A stretch of 64,000 nucleotides of DNA from Scopulibacillus_A cellulosilyticus (GCF_042665295.1 NZ_JBHTCO010000041.1:1-64000); one strand, 5' to 3'. Shown: positions 33,884-42,322, counted from the first letter of the stretch. Made by a program: numbers and translations. Notes: generated by a model not told the origin, from the sequence alone.

Positions 33884-33912
33884 ATTATATCGCCATATTG
33901 ATAAAGCGTCAA
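33884..33912 (-). promoter_or_regulatory. Sigma-A promoter of the leader-GNAT unit
   Basis: Minus strand TTGACG (33912-33907), 17-nt spacer, perfect TATAAT (33889-33884). It gives a leader of roughly 195 bases before the GNAT start. Confidence 0.8.
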
Positions 33913-34000
33913 TGATTCTATTAACGTTTAAGACAGGATTCTTTGGACAGTTGCAACGAGATAAAGTGCTTCCCAATAATTTAAAATTCTTATCTTAATG

Positions 34001-35530
34001 TCAAACATCTTTACCAAGGTTAGATTGAACAAGTACTTTATCGAAATCTTCCTTGTTAGCTTTTTTCCTTGATAATACCGTGCCTAAATAACCCCCGATA
34101 AATGAAAGCGGAATTGATACTATACCCGGTGAAGCAAGCGGAAAAATTGGTTTGCCGATAAGTATCGCGTGGCCTTCAGGATCCCAGACATTAGGACTTA
34201 GAAAAACAAGTATTATCGTACCTGCTAATCCGACAACCATGCTGGTAATTGCCCCTGCCGTATTGAATTTGCGCCAATATATCGTATAAAGAATAACTGG
34301 CAAATTCGCGCTTGCCGCAAGGGTTAACGCTAATGAACCAAGGAATGCTACATTAAGGTTTTTTGCAAATAATGCGAGAATAATTGAAATAACAGCAACT
34401 GAGATAGCGGCAATCCGGGCAGCGCGTACTTGTTCTTTTTCCGTTGCCTTGCCGCCGCGTATTATTTCATTATAAAAATCATGGGCGAATGCTGAGGCCC
34501 CTGATAAGACAATACCTGCAACAACAGCTAAAATAGTCGCAAAAGCCACTGCACATATAAACGCAAACATAAAGTTTCCGCCTAAAGCTTGAGCTAACAG
34601 CGGCGCAGCCATATTTCCAGCAGGGTTAGCTTGAGTAATTGATTTCGTTCCAACTAATAGAGTCGCTCCAAACCCTAAGAAAACAGCCATCACATAGAAA
34701 ATGCTAATAACCCATGTTGCCACTGTGACAGATTTTCGTGCCGTTTTCGCATCTTGAACAGTAAAAAAACGCATCAGTACGTGCGGCAGGCCTGCAGTCC
34801 CGAGTAAAAGACCAATATTCAGCGAAATAGCATCCAATCCGTTAGTATTTTTAATACCCGGATTTAAAAATTTCTCTCCAAGTGGTGTTGCGTGTTTAAT
34901 CTGATCAAACATCGCCATAATGTTAAAGTTAAACTTTGAAAGAACAAGAATAAATAAAATAAAAGTGCCAACCATAAGTAAACTGGCTTTAATAATTTGC
35001 ACCCAGCTTGTTGCTGTCATACCGCCAAACAGGACATAGACAGTCATTAATACCCCAACAATAATAAGAGATGTCGAAAAACCTATACCAAGTAATAGTT
35101 TAATTAACACGCCTGCACCTACCAGTTGGGCAATCATATAAAAGATAGAGATGACGATTGTGTTGACAGCGGCCGCCCCTCTTACTTTTTTCGTGTTAAA
35201 CCGGGCCGTAATCATATCAGCCAAAGTATATTTCCCAAGATTCCTAAGCGGTTCCGCTACTAAATACATAACGACTAGATAAGAAACAAGCGCCCCCAGC
35301 AATAAATACAAACCATCAAACCCCGTTAACGCTATCCCGCCGACAATGCCTAAAAAAGATGAGGCAGACATAAAATCGCCGCCGATAGCCAAGCCATTCT
35401 GCCATCCAGTTAACCCGCCGCCGGCAGTGTAAAACTGATTGGCATTCTTCGTTCTTTTTGCCGCATAATATGTAATAAATAAGGTCGCAATAACGATAAT
35501 ACAAAACAAGGCAAGAGCTGTATAATTCAT
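34001..35530 (-). CDS. actP: Cation/acetate symporter (ActP/YwcA-like)
   Basis: A 509-residue sodium:solute symporter with about thirteen membrane segments. Signature stretches are AIGGDFMSASSFLGIVGGIA (about residue 49) and the later GTAGLPHVLMRFFTV (about 247), both typical of the acetate/pyruvate-like subgroup. Its start overlaps the stop of the DUF485 gene by four bases, the usual pairing for this family (ywcB-ywcA in B. subtilis). Probably imports acetate or another short carboxylate; substrate inferred from family. Confidence 0.9.
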   Translation of the reverse strand: MNYTALALFCIIVIATLFITYYAAKRTKNANQFYTAGGGLTGWQNGLAIGGDFMSASSFLGIVGGIALTGFDGLYLLLGALVSYLVVMYLVAEPLRNLGKYTLADMITARFNTKKVRGAAAVNTIVISIFYMIAQLVGAGVLIKLLLGIGFSTSLIIVGVLMTVYVLFGGMTATSWVQIIKASLLMVGTFILFILVLSKFNFNIMAMFDQIKHATPLGEKFLNPGIKNTNGLDAISLNIGLLLGTAGLPHVLMRFFTVQDAKTARKSVTVATWVISIFYVMAVFLGFGATLLVGTKSITQANPAGNMAAPLLAQALGGNFMFAFICAVAFATILAVVAGIVLSGASAFAHDFYNEIIRGGKATEKEQVRAARIAAISVAVISIILALFAKNLNVAFLGSLALTLAASANLPVILYTIYWRKFNTAGAITSMVVGLAGTIILVFLSPNVWDPEGHAILIGKPIFPLASPGIVSIPLSFIGGYLGTVLSRKKANKEDFDKVLVQSNLGKDV

Positions 35531-35862
35531 AATGTCACCTCTTTGTTCTGATTAGCATTCTTTTCCGCTATTTGTTCTGATATTTGTTCTGATATTTTAT
35601 CAAAGCTATTCGTCTTACAAATATATACACCGGACAATACCCATGTCATAATGAAATGTGTAAACGCAATAGCCCAAGTCCATGTGATTGAACCGATAAA
35701 AGGTTTGTTCAGAATTGTTGAGTAAGATGTAAAAATCGGCAGCAAAATAAAATACCCTGCAAAAAAGATAGTGACTGGAACGATAAATTTACGTTTTGCT
35801 TTCAGGAGCCGCTGAAACTCCGGCGTTTGGACAATCTCGCTATACTTTTCATTTTCACCCAT
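35527..35862 (-). CDS. ywcB: DUF485 membrane protein (YwcB-like)
   Basis: A 111-residue protein with two membrane segments (about residues 28-50 and 65-87) and charged ends, of the DUF485 family that always precedes an ActP-type symporter gene. The segment FQRLLKAKRKFIVPVTIFF is typical. Function unknown; probably a small partner of the symporter. A sigma-A promoter lies 125 bases upstream and the next gene overlaps its stop. Confidence 0.9.
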   Translation of the reverse strand: MGENEKYSEIVQTPEFQRLLKAKRKFIVPVTIFFAGYFILLPIFTSYSTILNKPFIGSITWTWAIAFTHFIMTWVLSGVYICKTNSFDKISEQISEQIAEKNANQNKEVTL

Positions 35863-35985
35863 TTTTCTTTCTCCCCCTTATCATTGTTTGGCTATTCTGG
35901 ATAACAAGCAACCCCCCTGTCATAAGTAATATAGAACCTGTCATAAACTAGTTCTTTCAGCCTCTATGAAAGGGCTTACCTTAAC

Positions 35986-36014
35986 ATTATACACCCTATT
36001 CCACTTATTTTGAA
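35986..36014 (-). promoter_or_regulatory. Sigma-A promoter of the ywcB-actP operon
   Basis: Minus strand TTCAAA (36014-36009), 17-nt spacer, TATAAT (35991-35986). Confidence 0.65.
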
Positions 36015-36049
36015 TTGTTATAATTGTTTTAACAACTATTTTTTTAATA

Positions 36050-36079
36050 GGGGTCTGACCCTGTGAACTGTGGATAACT
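36050..36079. repeat. Dispersed intergenic repeat, copy 1 (REP-like GGGGTCTGACCC element)
   Basis: GGGGTCTGACCC followed by T-GTGAACTGTGGATAACT. The same 30 bases with one change occur at 54609-54638. The palindromic core GGGTCTGACCC is of the kind seen in REP-type repeats. Confidence 0.75.
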
Positions 36080-36089
36080 TTATTTAGTC

Positions 36090-36120
36090 ACAAAAGAAAA
36101 ACCAGCATTAGCTGGTTTTT
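36090..36120 (-). terminator. Terminator of the BdbDC-associated gene unit
   Basis: Minus strand AAAACCAGC/GCTGGTTTT with loop TAAT, the stop codon in the loop, then TCTTTTG. Confidence 0.85.
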
Positions 36121-36638
36121 CTTCTAAATCTATTAAAAATGATATATCCGATCACTAATATGATAATCACAACCAGAATAACCGGCCAAACGATTGATTG
36201 AATACTTGCTGGTTTTTCTACGTTCCATTCCGTTTTCATAGATTCCGGCTGTAAGTTATCACTTGATTGGTCCCGCGTTAAAGCAAAAGCTGTCACTTGC
36301 CATTTGCCGTCCCATGGTAAAGTGACAGAGCCTTTGTAGTTACCTTTTTGGCCGTTAGACATTTTACGTTTGATAACTTCATTGCCTTTTTTAAAGAAGG
36401 TATAGACAACCACTTTATTATCATCTTTAATGCTTTGCGCCGGATTTTTTTCATTAATACTTGAAACATGGACTGTAAAAGGGACTTTCTTTCCGGCAAT
36501 GAGTTCCTTGTCATTTGTCAGACTGGTAATCATTAATCCAGCCTGATTGTTGGTACCTTGTGCAGAAGCACTAGACACAATCAACATTGATAACATACTT
36601 ATCCCCAATAAAACACGCAAAATCATTTGCTTTGCCAC
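36108..36638 (-). CDS. Exported membrane-anchored protein with YtkA/FixH-like domain
   Basis: A 176-residue protein with a signal peptide (about 1-26, ending SASA), an extracellular beta-sandwich of about 100 residues and a C-terminal membrane anchor (about 148-168) followed by basic residues. The outer domain has the pattern of YtkA-like modules (GKKVPFTVHVSS, GNYKGSVTLPWDGKWQVTAF). It follows bdbC by 49 bases on the same strand, which suggests a role with the thiol-oxidation proteins or copper/cytochrome oxidase assembly. No cysteines or metal motif seen, so this stays inference. Confidence 0.7.
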   Translation of the reverse strand: MAKQMILRVLLGISMLSMLIVSSASAQGTNNQAGLMITSLTNDKELIAGKKVPFTVHVSSINEKNPAQSIKDDNKVVVYTFFKKGNEVIKRKMSNGQKGNYKGSVTLPWDGKWQVTAFALTRDQSSDNLQPESMKTEWNVEKPASIQSIVWPVILVVIIILVIGYIIFNRFRRKTS

Positions 36639-36687
36639 CCGGACTCTCCCTCCAAAATAAACATCTCATGTTTATCTGATTCTGACA

Positions 36688-37125
36688 TCATGCCGACTTG
36701 CGGGCCTTCACTAAATCAATCATTAAAGTCACTGTGATCAGAACAAAAGCGATTAGCGCAAGAAATGGTATTGTAATAAATCCAAACCAATTAATATACT
36801 CCCCGCTGCATGGAATGCCAGATTGACATATTCCCCTGAACAGACCAAGTTTTTGTTCACTGTAATGAATAATGGAAACGATGCCGCCGATCATTGTCAG
36901 CGGCAAAGTATAAATACTAATGGAACGGTCATTTCGAAAGCAGGCAATCCCAAGAATAATCGCAAGCGGGTACATAAAAATTCTCTGTATCCAGCACAAT
37001 TTGCATGGCTCAAATCCTGCAATTTCGCTAAAATAAAGGCTGCCCAAGGTCGATATAATAGCCACAATCCAAGCAAAATAAAGCCGTAAATTTAATGAAT
37101 CACTTGCAGATGACGATTTACTCAT
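36688..37125 (-). CDS. bdbC: Disulfide bond formation protein BdbC (DsbB-like)
   Basis: A 145-residue membrane protein with four membrane segments that reoxidises BdbD using quinone. The first cysteine pair is CKLC (about residue 36) and the second is CQSGIPC (about residue 100), the DsbB/BdbC pattern. The start overlaps the end of bdbD by eight bases. In B. subtilis BdbC and BdbD are needed for disulfides in competence proteins and other exported proteins. Confidence 0.93.
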   Translation of the reverse strand: MSKSSSASDSLNLRLYFAWIVAIISTLGSLYFSEIAGFEPCKLCWIQRIFMYPLAIILGIACFRNDRSISIYTLPLTMIGGIVSIIHYSEQKLGLFRGICQSGIPCSGEYINWFGFITIPFLALIAFVLITVTLMIDLVKARKSA

Positions 37126-37876
37126 TGGCAGCTTCCCTTATTGTCTCTTTTATATCCTGATAATTAAACGGATCAACTTGCTGCCCGTCAATAAATAACG
37201 CAGGGGTGCCTTTAACACCGATATTTTGGGCAATATTATAATCCTTAACAACATCATCTTGGTAAGATCTGTTATTTAAGGCATCCGTGAATTTGTTCAT
37301 ATTTAAGGAAGGGACTGTTTCTTTTGCTATATTTGTCAATAAACCTTTTGTGACCCAGTTTTTGTTTTCAGGCCCTTGGCTCTCATATAATTTTTTATGA
37401 AAGGCCCAGAACCCTTTTGGATTTTGATGGTAGACTGCCTCACTCGCATCAGCAGCAAGCTGTGAGTTTTCGCCAAAGATCGTGTCATTGATAAAATAAA
37501 ACTTAACCTTCCCTTTATCAATAAATTCCTTTTTAAGCTTAGGGAAAATTGTTTCTTCAAATTTTTTACAATAAATACATTTGTAATCTCCAAACTCCGC
37601 GATGGTTACAGGGGCGTTCGCTTGTCCCATCATAGGTTGACCGCTGTAATCAATTGTTGCCCTTGTTTCCGTTTGTTTTCCGGCATTTTGAGTCTGATTT
37701 TCAGCAACCTTATTTTTATTTAAATTTTGAAAAGCAGTAGCGACAATCCCGACAACAAGCAAGACAACAATAACAGTACTAATGACAATGATTTTTCTTT
37801 GTTTTCTTTTTTGCTTTTCATTTTCCCGTTCACGCTTACGTTGTTCTTTTAACTTTTTCTCTTGATTTTTTGTCAT
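37118..37876 (-). CDS. bdbD: Thiol-disulfide oxidoreductase BdbD (DsbA-like)
   Basis: A 252-residue exported oxidase anchored by one N-terminal membrane segment (about 28-48) after a strongly basic cytosolic start. The thioredoxin-fold domain carries the active site CIYC in FGDYKCIYCKKFEET (about residue 98) and the cis-proline region GVKGTPALFIDGQQV (about 221). It introduces disulfides into exported proteins and is recycled by BdbC, encoded directly downstream. Confidence 0.94.
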   Translation of the reverse strand: MTKNQEKKLKEQRKRERENEKQKRKQRKIIVISTVIVVLLVVGIVATAFQNLNKNKVAENQTQNAGKQTETRATIDYSGQPMMGQANAPVTIAEFGDYKCIYCKKFEETIFPKLKKEFIDKGKVKFYFINDTIFGENSQLAADASEAVYHQNPKGFWAFHKKLYESQGPENKNWVTKGLLTNIAKETVPSLNMNKFTDALNNRSYQDDVVKDYNIAQNIGVKGTPALFIDGQQVDPFNYQDIKETIREAANE

Positions 37877-37974
37877 TTCGCCACCTCATAGTTTATTATT
37901 TAAGACAGTTTATCATAAAAGAATTCATTTTGAGTATGGGAATCTCTGAACACTTTTCGAATAATATCCCTGTA

Positions 37975-38718
37975 TCATTTATTTAAATTATCCTCTATTA
38001 GTGACTCTTTTGATTCTTCATGTTGACAAAGGACATCTATTGGAACAAATTCAATTTTGTCATTCTTTTCTTGTAAAAATTCTTCTAAGGCTTGAAGCAT
38101 CATTTCTGGCGCTAATTGGTCTGCACCTATGTTTTGTCCGGAATCATGGAGAACGATAACAGCTCCTTCATGTAAACTTTTATGAAGACGTTGTTTTAAC
38201 TTATCTTTACCAAGTTTATATCTCCAATCCCCGAGTATAGCCGACCACATAATGATTTTATAAGGCCGGCTCGCCCAATTTACAAATAAATTAAGGTGAC
38301 CCCAAGGCGGCCGATAATATACGGGACGTTTTCCAGTGATCATTTCAATGGTTTCCGCCGCTAAGCGGCATTGTTCTTTAACTTCCCGAGGTGTTAATAA
38401 CCAGTTGCTAATATGTCTATAATGATGAGTACCTATTGTATGGCCTTCACGATGCATTCTCGAAATAATTTCAGGATAAGCTTTTGCGTTCTCACCTACT
38501 ACAAAAAATGTCGCTTTAATACCGTGACTCTTAAGCAGGTCTAATAGCCTGGGTGTATAAGACGGATTCGGTCCGTCATCAAATGTCAGGGCCGCTTTAT
38601 TTTTAATATGTGCAGATTTAAAAATACCAATAGAAAATGCGCGTATAACTAATGTAGGGATAATACTGTATATAGCAAATATGCATACTAATATAAGTAA
38701 AATAAGTAAAATAGACAT
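37975..38718 (-). CDS. Membrane-anchored polysaccharide deacetylase (NodB domain)
   Basis: A 247-residue carbohydrate esterase family 4 enzyme. One N-terminal membrane segment (about 3-25) is followed by the NodB domain with the catalytic TFDDGPNPSYT (about residue 45), the metal His pair in GHTIGTHHYRHI (about 94-99) and RPPWGHLN (about 140). Its likely substrate is an N-acetylated cell wall or other surface polymer. The C-terminal extension is short. Divergent from the DedA gene. Confidence 0.9.
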   Translation of the reverse strand: MSILLILLILVCIFAIYSIIPTLVIRAFSIGIFKSAHIKNKAALTFDDGPNPSYTPRLLDLLKSHGIKATFFVVGENAKAYPEIISRMHREGHTIGTHHYRHISNWLLTPREVKEQCRLAAETIEMITGKRPVYYRPPWGHLNLFVNWASRPYKIIMWSAILGDWRYKLGKDKLKQRLHKSLHEGAVIVLHDSGQNIGADQLAPEMMLQALEEFLQEKNDKIEFVPIDVLCQHEESKESLIEDNLNK

Positions 38719-38791
38719 ATCTTATTCTTCCTCTTTCGGGATTTAAGTTTACTTTTAAGTGTATTTATATTAACTTGATACTATAGCACGT

Positions 38792-38835
38792 GTTCAAAAA
38801 GAAGAAAAAGGACTATTTTCCCTGACTTTTTGAAC
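38792..38835. repeat. Inverted repeat between the deacetylase and DedA genes
   Basis: Perfect 10-bp arms GTTCAAAAAG (38792-38801) and CTTTTTGAAC (38826-38835). No T-run consistent with a terminator of either divergent gene; possibly part of a dispersed repeat. Confidence 0.45.
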
Positions 38836-38887
38836 ATCCTCATAAATACTCTACATAAAATAAAATAATAGTCAAATGGGGAATTAT

Positions 38888-39490
38888 ATGGAAAACTTCG
38901 AACCGTATCTTGTAACCTATGGTTATTTTGCTATCTTTTTCCTCCTGTTCTTCGGGATTACAGGTATTCCTTCACCGGAAGAGTCCTTTATGTTATTTAT
39001 CGGCGTTGCTGTCTCGCAAAGCACGCTTAATTTATACGGCAGCTTAGTTTGTGCCTTTTCAGGTGTTTTTTCAGGTATGATAACTTCTTACTTTATCGGA
39101 AAATACGTTGGAAAACCTTTTATAAATAAATTCGGCAAGTATTTCGGTTTAACTCCGGAGAGATGGGAAAAAGCTGAAACAAAATATAAAAAACACTCCG
39201 CTTGGACAATTGCCATTGGTTACTTCATCCCGGGTATCAGACAAATAAATCCATACTTAGCCGGAATCAGCCGCTCCCGTCTTGTTACATATATCATCAG
39301 TTCAGCCATAGGGGGCGCTGTATGGGTAACTACCTTTATTCTCTTAGGTTATTTCCTGGGAAACAAAATCCAACAATATCTGCATTTTAAGCCTATACAT
39401 TTAGCAATTATTGTCGGCATATTCCTCCTCATTTTTATCGTTATTACCATTATCCACATTATTCGTATTAAAAACAAAGAAAGAGAATAA
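38888..39490 (+). CDS. DedA/VTT family membrane protein
   Basis: A 200-residue membrane protein with about five hydrophobic segments, of the DedA family whose members act as lipid scramblases or transporters (for example undecaprenyl phosphate recycling by UptA-type proteins). The motif GITGIPSPEE (about residue 23) and the second element with FIPGIRQINPYLAGISR (about 118) contain the conserved Glu and Arg. The ATG at 38888 is chosen since GGGGA lies just upstream; a start at 38876 has no such site. Substrate lipid unknown. Confidence 0.85.
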   Translation: MENFEPYLVTYGYFAIFFLLFFGITGIPSPEESFMLFIGVAVSQSTLNLYGSLVCAFSGVFSGMITSYFIGKYVGKPFINKFGKYFGLTPERWEKAETKYKKHSAWTIAIGYFIPGIRQINPYLAGISRSRLVTYIISSAIGGAVWVTTFILLGYFLGNKIQQYLHFKPIHLAIIVGIFLLIFIVITIIHIIRIKNKERE

Positions 39491-39517
39491 AAGCGAACCG
39501 TATCGGTTCGCTTTTTT
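39489..39517. terminator. Bidirectional terminator between the DedA and glycosyltransferase genes
   Basis: AAAGCGAACCG/CGGTTCGCTTT with a three-base loop; T-runs follow on both strands (TTTTTT on plus, TTTTATTC on minus). Confidence 0.9.
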
Positions 39518-40730
39518 ATATATTGTCTATTGGTGAAGTCTTTTTCATATACTTCATAACCTTGCTGACAACATTCCGGACACGTAAAAATGGATATCCG
39601 CTTTTATTAAAATATGCACCTTTAAGTGTGTTGGCTGAAATTAATTGAAACATCGTATTAGTTGAAGGTATTTCAAACTTATCAAGATATGTTGAAACAG
39701 CCTTTTTCCACTTTCTCATTTCGAGTTCATTCTGCAAGACACCCGAAATGATAGCTTCCAGATCATTTTGCCGGTTAATCTCATATACTAAATACTGACT
39801 TTTTAAATATTGTAAATTAATATATTCTTGTCCAGGTAAAGCCGAATGAACAAATATCGGTAACCCTTTCCTCAAAACTTCACTGATAGTTACGCCGCCG
39901 GGTTTAGTAACAATTGCATCAACTTCATCGTACAGCCGGTTCATTTCCTCTTTTGATGAAATATAAGGCAGCGGCTTCACATAATCTAAATTTAATTTCT
40001 TTATGTCATTAAACAGCTTTTTATTGTTGCCGCATAAAATGATATATTGATACTTCGGTTTTCGCTCATTATTTTTTACTAATTCGATCATATTCCCCAG
40101 TCCGCTGCTGCCCCCGGCTATGAGTATCTTCTTTTGATAAGAATGAGAATGCATCGTTTTACCCGGTTTTAAAAAGCTTTCATGCACAGGGATCCCGGTG
40201 ACGATAATGCGGCGTTCCTTAATATGATAGTTTTCAATCATTTGCTGTTTCATTTCCTGGTTTGGGACAAGATGATAATCAATACCTTTTCTTCCCCATA
40301 TATCATTCATAAAGAAATCCGTATATATATTGATAACTGGTATCTTAACAACACCGGTTAATTTTAAACGGCTCATTAACAATGAAGGAAAGCCGTGTGT
40401 ACATATCACGAGATCAGGCTGTTCACTGGTTAACAGCTTATAAAGTTTATTTATAAAAAATCGTTCTATCCCGCTGAAAGAAACGTGTTTATGATTTTTC
40501 GTATAGGCAAAATGTCTATAGGCCCAATCATAAGAACGGGGCGTATGGTGTATCCATTTTAGATATAGTGATGATACTGCCTTTTCAATCGTTTTACTGC
40601 TATAACTTAATAAATCAACTTTTTTGCATTCAATTTTATTAGTTCTTTTCTCTATAAGGTTAATAATCGCATCAGCTACATGATGATGCCCTGATGGCAT
40701 TTTAAACAAAGGCAATAACAATATTTTCAT
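39516..40730 (-). CDS. MGDG synthase/UgtP-like glycosyltransferase
   Basis: A 404-residue GT28/GT4-type glycosyltransferase. The N-terminal PSGHHHVADAIINLIEKR is the diacylglycerol glucosyltransferase (UgtP/MGDG synthase) signature; the C-terminal half has ILIAGGSSGLGNMIEL (about 215) and the sugar-nucleotide site TKPGGVTISEVLRKGLPI (about 284). Probably a membrane-surface enzyme that transfers sugar to a lipid; the B. subtilis relatives UgtP and YkoN differ in substrate, so this is left open. The ATG at 40730 follows AAAAGGAG; 15 extra codons upstream are not supported. Confidence 0.85.
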   Translation of the reverse strand: MKILLLPLFKMPSGHHHVADAIINLIEKRTNKIECKKVDLLSYSSKTIEKAVSSLYLKWIHHTPRSYDWAYRHFAYTKNHKHVSFSGIERFFINKLYKLLTSEQPDLVICTHGFPSLLMSRLKLTGVVKIPVINIYTDFFMNDIWGRKGIDYHLVPNQEMKQQMIENYHIKERRIIVTGIPVHESFLKPGKTMHSHSYQKKILIAGGSSGLGNMIELVKNNERKPKYQYIILCGNNKKLFNDIKKLNLDYVKPLPYISSKEEMNRLYDEVDAIVTKPGGVTISEVLRKGLPIFVHSALPGQEYINLQYLKSQYLVYEINRQNDLEAIISGVLQNELEMRKWKKAVSTYLDKFEIPSTNTMFQLISANTLKGAYFNKSGYPFLRVRNVVSKVMKYMKKTSPIDNI

Positions 40731-40978
40731 TTTAATAGCTCCTTTTATCCTCAAACCAGCCAAAAAGACCTTCAATGGCAGTGAGTGATAACCAACAAAT
40801 TGCCTTATAAATTCATAAAAAATGTAATTAAAAGTATTTACTTATCTTTATATTTAATAAGAAAGGACAATTATAATATTCGTTTTAAAAAAGTGTTTGT
40901 GTGTATTACCCTATTTTAACATGAATTATTCTTATTTTGCATAATATATTAAGGACAAGTTTCACCAGTAATGGACAT

Positions 40979-41011
40979 AAAAAAAGCACCCGTTGATTTT
41001 CAACGCATGCT
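40979..41011 (-). terminator. Terminator of the GerPF-like genes
   Basis: Minus strand AGCATGCGTTGA/TCAACGGGTGCT stem with two weak positions and a run of seven T. Confidence 0.8.
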
Positions 41012-41031
41012 AAAAAATAAATTAATATCAT

Positions 41032-41277
41032 TTATCCTTGGGTAGTGCCGTTTATACTGTCAGTATTTCCGACTTCACTTTGATCGTTAATATCGGGATC
41101 GTATAATTGGTTATTAAATAATCCAGAAGCCGGTGAATTGTCGCCAATTGTGTTATTCCCACCTTGACTTTTAGAACTGGCGGTATGACTGTTATGATAG
41201 CCCGGTCCTATAATTATCGATGCATTATGTGACATGTTATTGATTTTAATATTTTTTATGTTAAATATAAACGACAT
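41032..41277 (-). CDS. GerPA/GerPF-like spore protein
   Basis: An 81-residue protein of the GerPA/GerPF type, small proteins needed for nutrient access through the spore coat. The start SFIFNIKNIKINNMSHNASI, the GPGYHNSHTASSKSQGGNNT middle and SPASGLFNNQLYDPDINDQS end follow the family pattern (hydrophobic beta start, Gly/Asn/Thr-rich centre, D-P/D-Q end). ATG at 41277 is behind GGTGATT; alternative GTG codons lie at 41289. A diverged paralogue lies 41 bases upstream, probably the same transcript. Confidence 0.7.
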   Translation of the reverse strand: MSFIFNIKNIKINNMSHNASIIIGPGYHNSHTASSKSQGGNNTIGDNSPASGLFNNQLYDPDINDQSEVGNTDSINGTTQG

Positions 41278-41318
41278 GGGAATCACCACATAGAAAAAGA
41301 ATTTTAAGACACATCGGA

Positions 41319-41561
41319 TTAAATTTGACCGGTTTGTGGCAATGATGGGTTCGCAACTTGACCTTGATCGCTAAGATCCGGATCATAACTGCCATTTAAA
41401 CTAAAGGAACTGGATGGTGAAAAGTCACCGAGAGAAACATTTGCACCTATTGCCTTTGTATTTGCAGTATGGCTGTTATGAACGGTTGGACCGATATCAA
41501 CATTACCATTCATTGTAACGCCATTTGTTTTTATATTAAAGATATTAATTGCGTATGGCAC
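41319..41561 (-). CDS. GerPA/GerPF-like spore protein
   Basis: An 80-residue paralogue of the next gene, sharing IxNIKxN, IGPxxHNSHTAxxKxxGxN, G-D-x-SP and the ending YDPD-xxDQ. Spore coat-access proteins of the GerP family are made in the mother cell; no sigma-K promoter could be confidently identified. The GTG at 41561 (VPYAINIF) follows GAGGAGATGAGG; an ATG at 41570 would overlap this site, so the GTG is preferred. Confidence 0.7.
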   Translation of the reverse strand: MPYAINIFNIKTNGVTMNGNVDIGPTVHNSHTANTKAIGANVSLGDFSPSSSFSLNGSYDPDLSDQGQVANPSLPQTGQI

Positions 41562-41740
41562 AGCCCTCATCTCCTCAGAAATGATCATTGTTTAAGAAGT
41601 AACCGTCCACAGCAGGCAACAACTTGAAAAAGCTTTTGGGCAGCTACACCGTATCTTTATCAAGCTGACACATAAAAATGGGCCATTTTCCTTTATTATA
41701 TGTTATTAATCCCGGGATGATATAAATCATTTTAAAAACG

Positions 41741-41775
41741 TAAAAAAAGAGGGCAACCAATCATTGATTGCCCTC
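41741..41775 (-). terminator. Terminator of the DUF1540 gene
   Basis: Minus strand GAGGGCAATC/GGTTGCCCTC, 10-bp stem allowing G-T, then a run of seven T. Confidence 0.9.
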
Positions 41776-41780
41776 ATATG

Positions 41781-41936
41781 TTATGCCATTGGTTCAAATG
41801 TTTTACAATCCGTTTCTTCTTGTTCTTTAGCCTTTTTTCCTGTGTGGCTTACAACATAAATGGATTTAGCGCTGCATTTATTTCCGCTTTCCCAATACTT
41901 GCAATTATTTACTTCACACAACACATCTTTAGCCAT
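41781..41936 (-). CDS. DUF1540 protein, small cysteine-rich
   Basis: A 51-residue protein starting MAKDVLCEVNNCKYWESGNKC. Cysteines at 7, 12, 21 and 44 give the C-x4-C-x8-C...C pattern of the DUF1540 family, probable metal-binding small proteins found in spore formers; several are coat-associated or sporulation expressed. GAGGAG lies upstream of the ATG and a strong terminator follows. The opposite-strand ORF here is spurious. Confidence 0.88.
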   Translation of the reverse strand: MAKDVLCEVNNCKYWESGNKCSAKSIYVVSHTGKKAKEQEETDCKTFEPMA

Positions 41937-42007
41937 GGAATCATCCACTCCTCATTAGATAATGTGGTGCAGTTATAGGATTAGCAGCAAGCTTGAGGTC
42001 CATTCAT

Positions 42008-42036
42008 TTGACAAGTAAAATGTAATCATTTAGAAT
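42008..42036 (+). promoter_or_regulatory. Sigma-A promoter of the FbpA-like gene
   Basis: Perfect TTGACA (42008-42013), 17-nt spacer, TAGAAT (42031-42036). The spacer and -10 hold TGTAATCATTTAGAATCA, a partial resemblance to a Fur box, which would fit the B. subtilis gene but is too weak to call. Confidence 0.75.
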
Positions 42037-42076
42037 CAAATACCAAAAAGTTTTGTATAAAAAGATGGTGGTAAAC

Positions 42077-42256
42077 TTGAACGATCATGTTATACGAAAA
42101 AAAGCTATTGAAAAAAGAAGAACTGCTCTTATTAATGAACTGATCCAGAATGGTATATATAAAAAGGGCGAGCAACACTTATATGATTTAACCTTAACTG
42201 ATTTAGAAAAGGAATGGCGCTCGCTCCAAGAAACAAAAAAGAAAGACGCAAAATAA
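42077..42256 (+). CDS. fbpA: Fur-regulated basic protein FbpA-like
   Basis: A 59-residue basic protein. The pattern RKKAIEKRRTALINELIQNG, IYKKGEQHLYDLTLTDLE is that of the FbpA family; B. subtilis FbpA has 59 residues too and works with the small RNA FsrA in iron sparing. The TTG at 42077 is chosen as start because GGTGG lies five bases upstream and it gives this length; the ATG at 42065 has no site. Function is by resemblance. Confidence 0.78.
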   Translation: MNDHVIRKKAIEKRRTALINELIQNGIYKKGEQHLYDLTLTDLEKEWRSLQETKKKDAK

Positions 42257-42280
42257 AGTTTTCGCGTCTTTCTTTATTTC
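42237..42280 (+). terminator. Terminator of the FbpA-like gene
   Basis: AAAGAAAGACGC/GCGTCTTTCTTT 12-bp stem, stop codon in the loop, tail ATTTC. Stem symmetry would also let it act for the opposite-strand 30-codon gene. Confidence 0.82.
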
Positions 42281-42322
42281 GCAAAATTATTTTCCGCTGC
42301 TATATGTAAAAATGCCTTGGCT

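Noticed and set aside
33752..33976. 74-codon ORF on the minus strand over the GNAT leader
   Set aside because: No ribosome site for its start, it begins upstream of the mapped promoter, and its frame differs from the 13-codon ORF that has one.
42020..42040. Fur box before the FbpA-like gene
   Set aside because: TGTAATCATTTAGAATCA keeps too few positions of the 7-1-7 Fur consensus to be called without other evidence.
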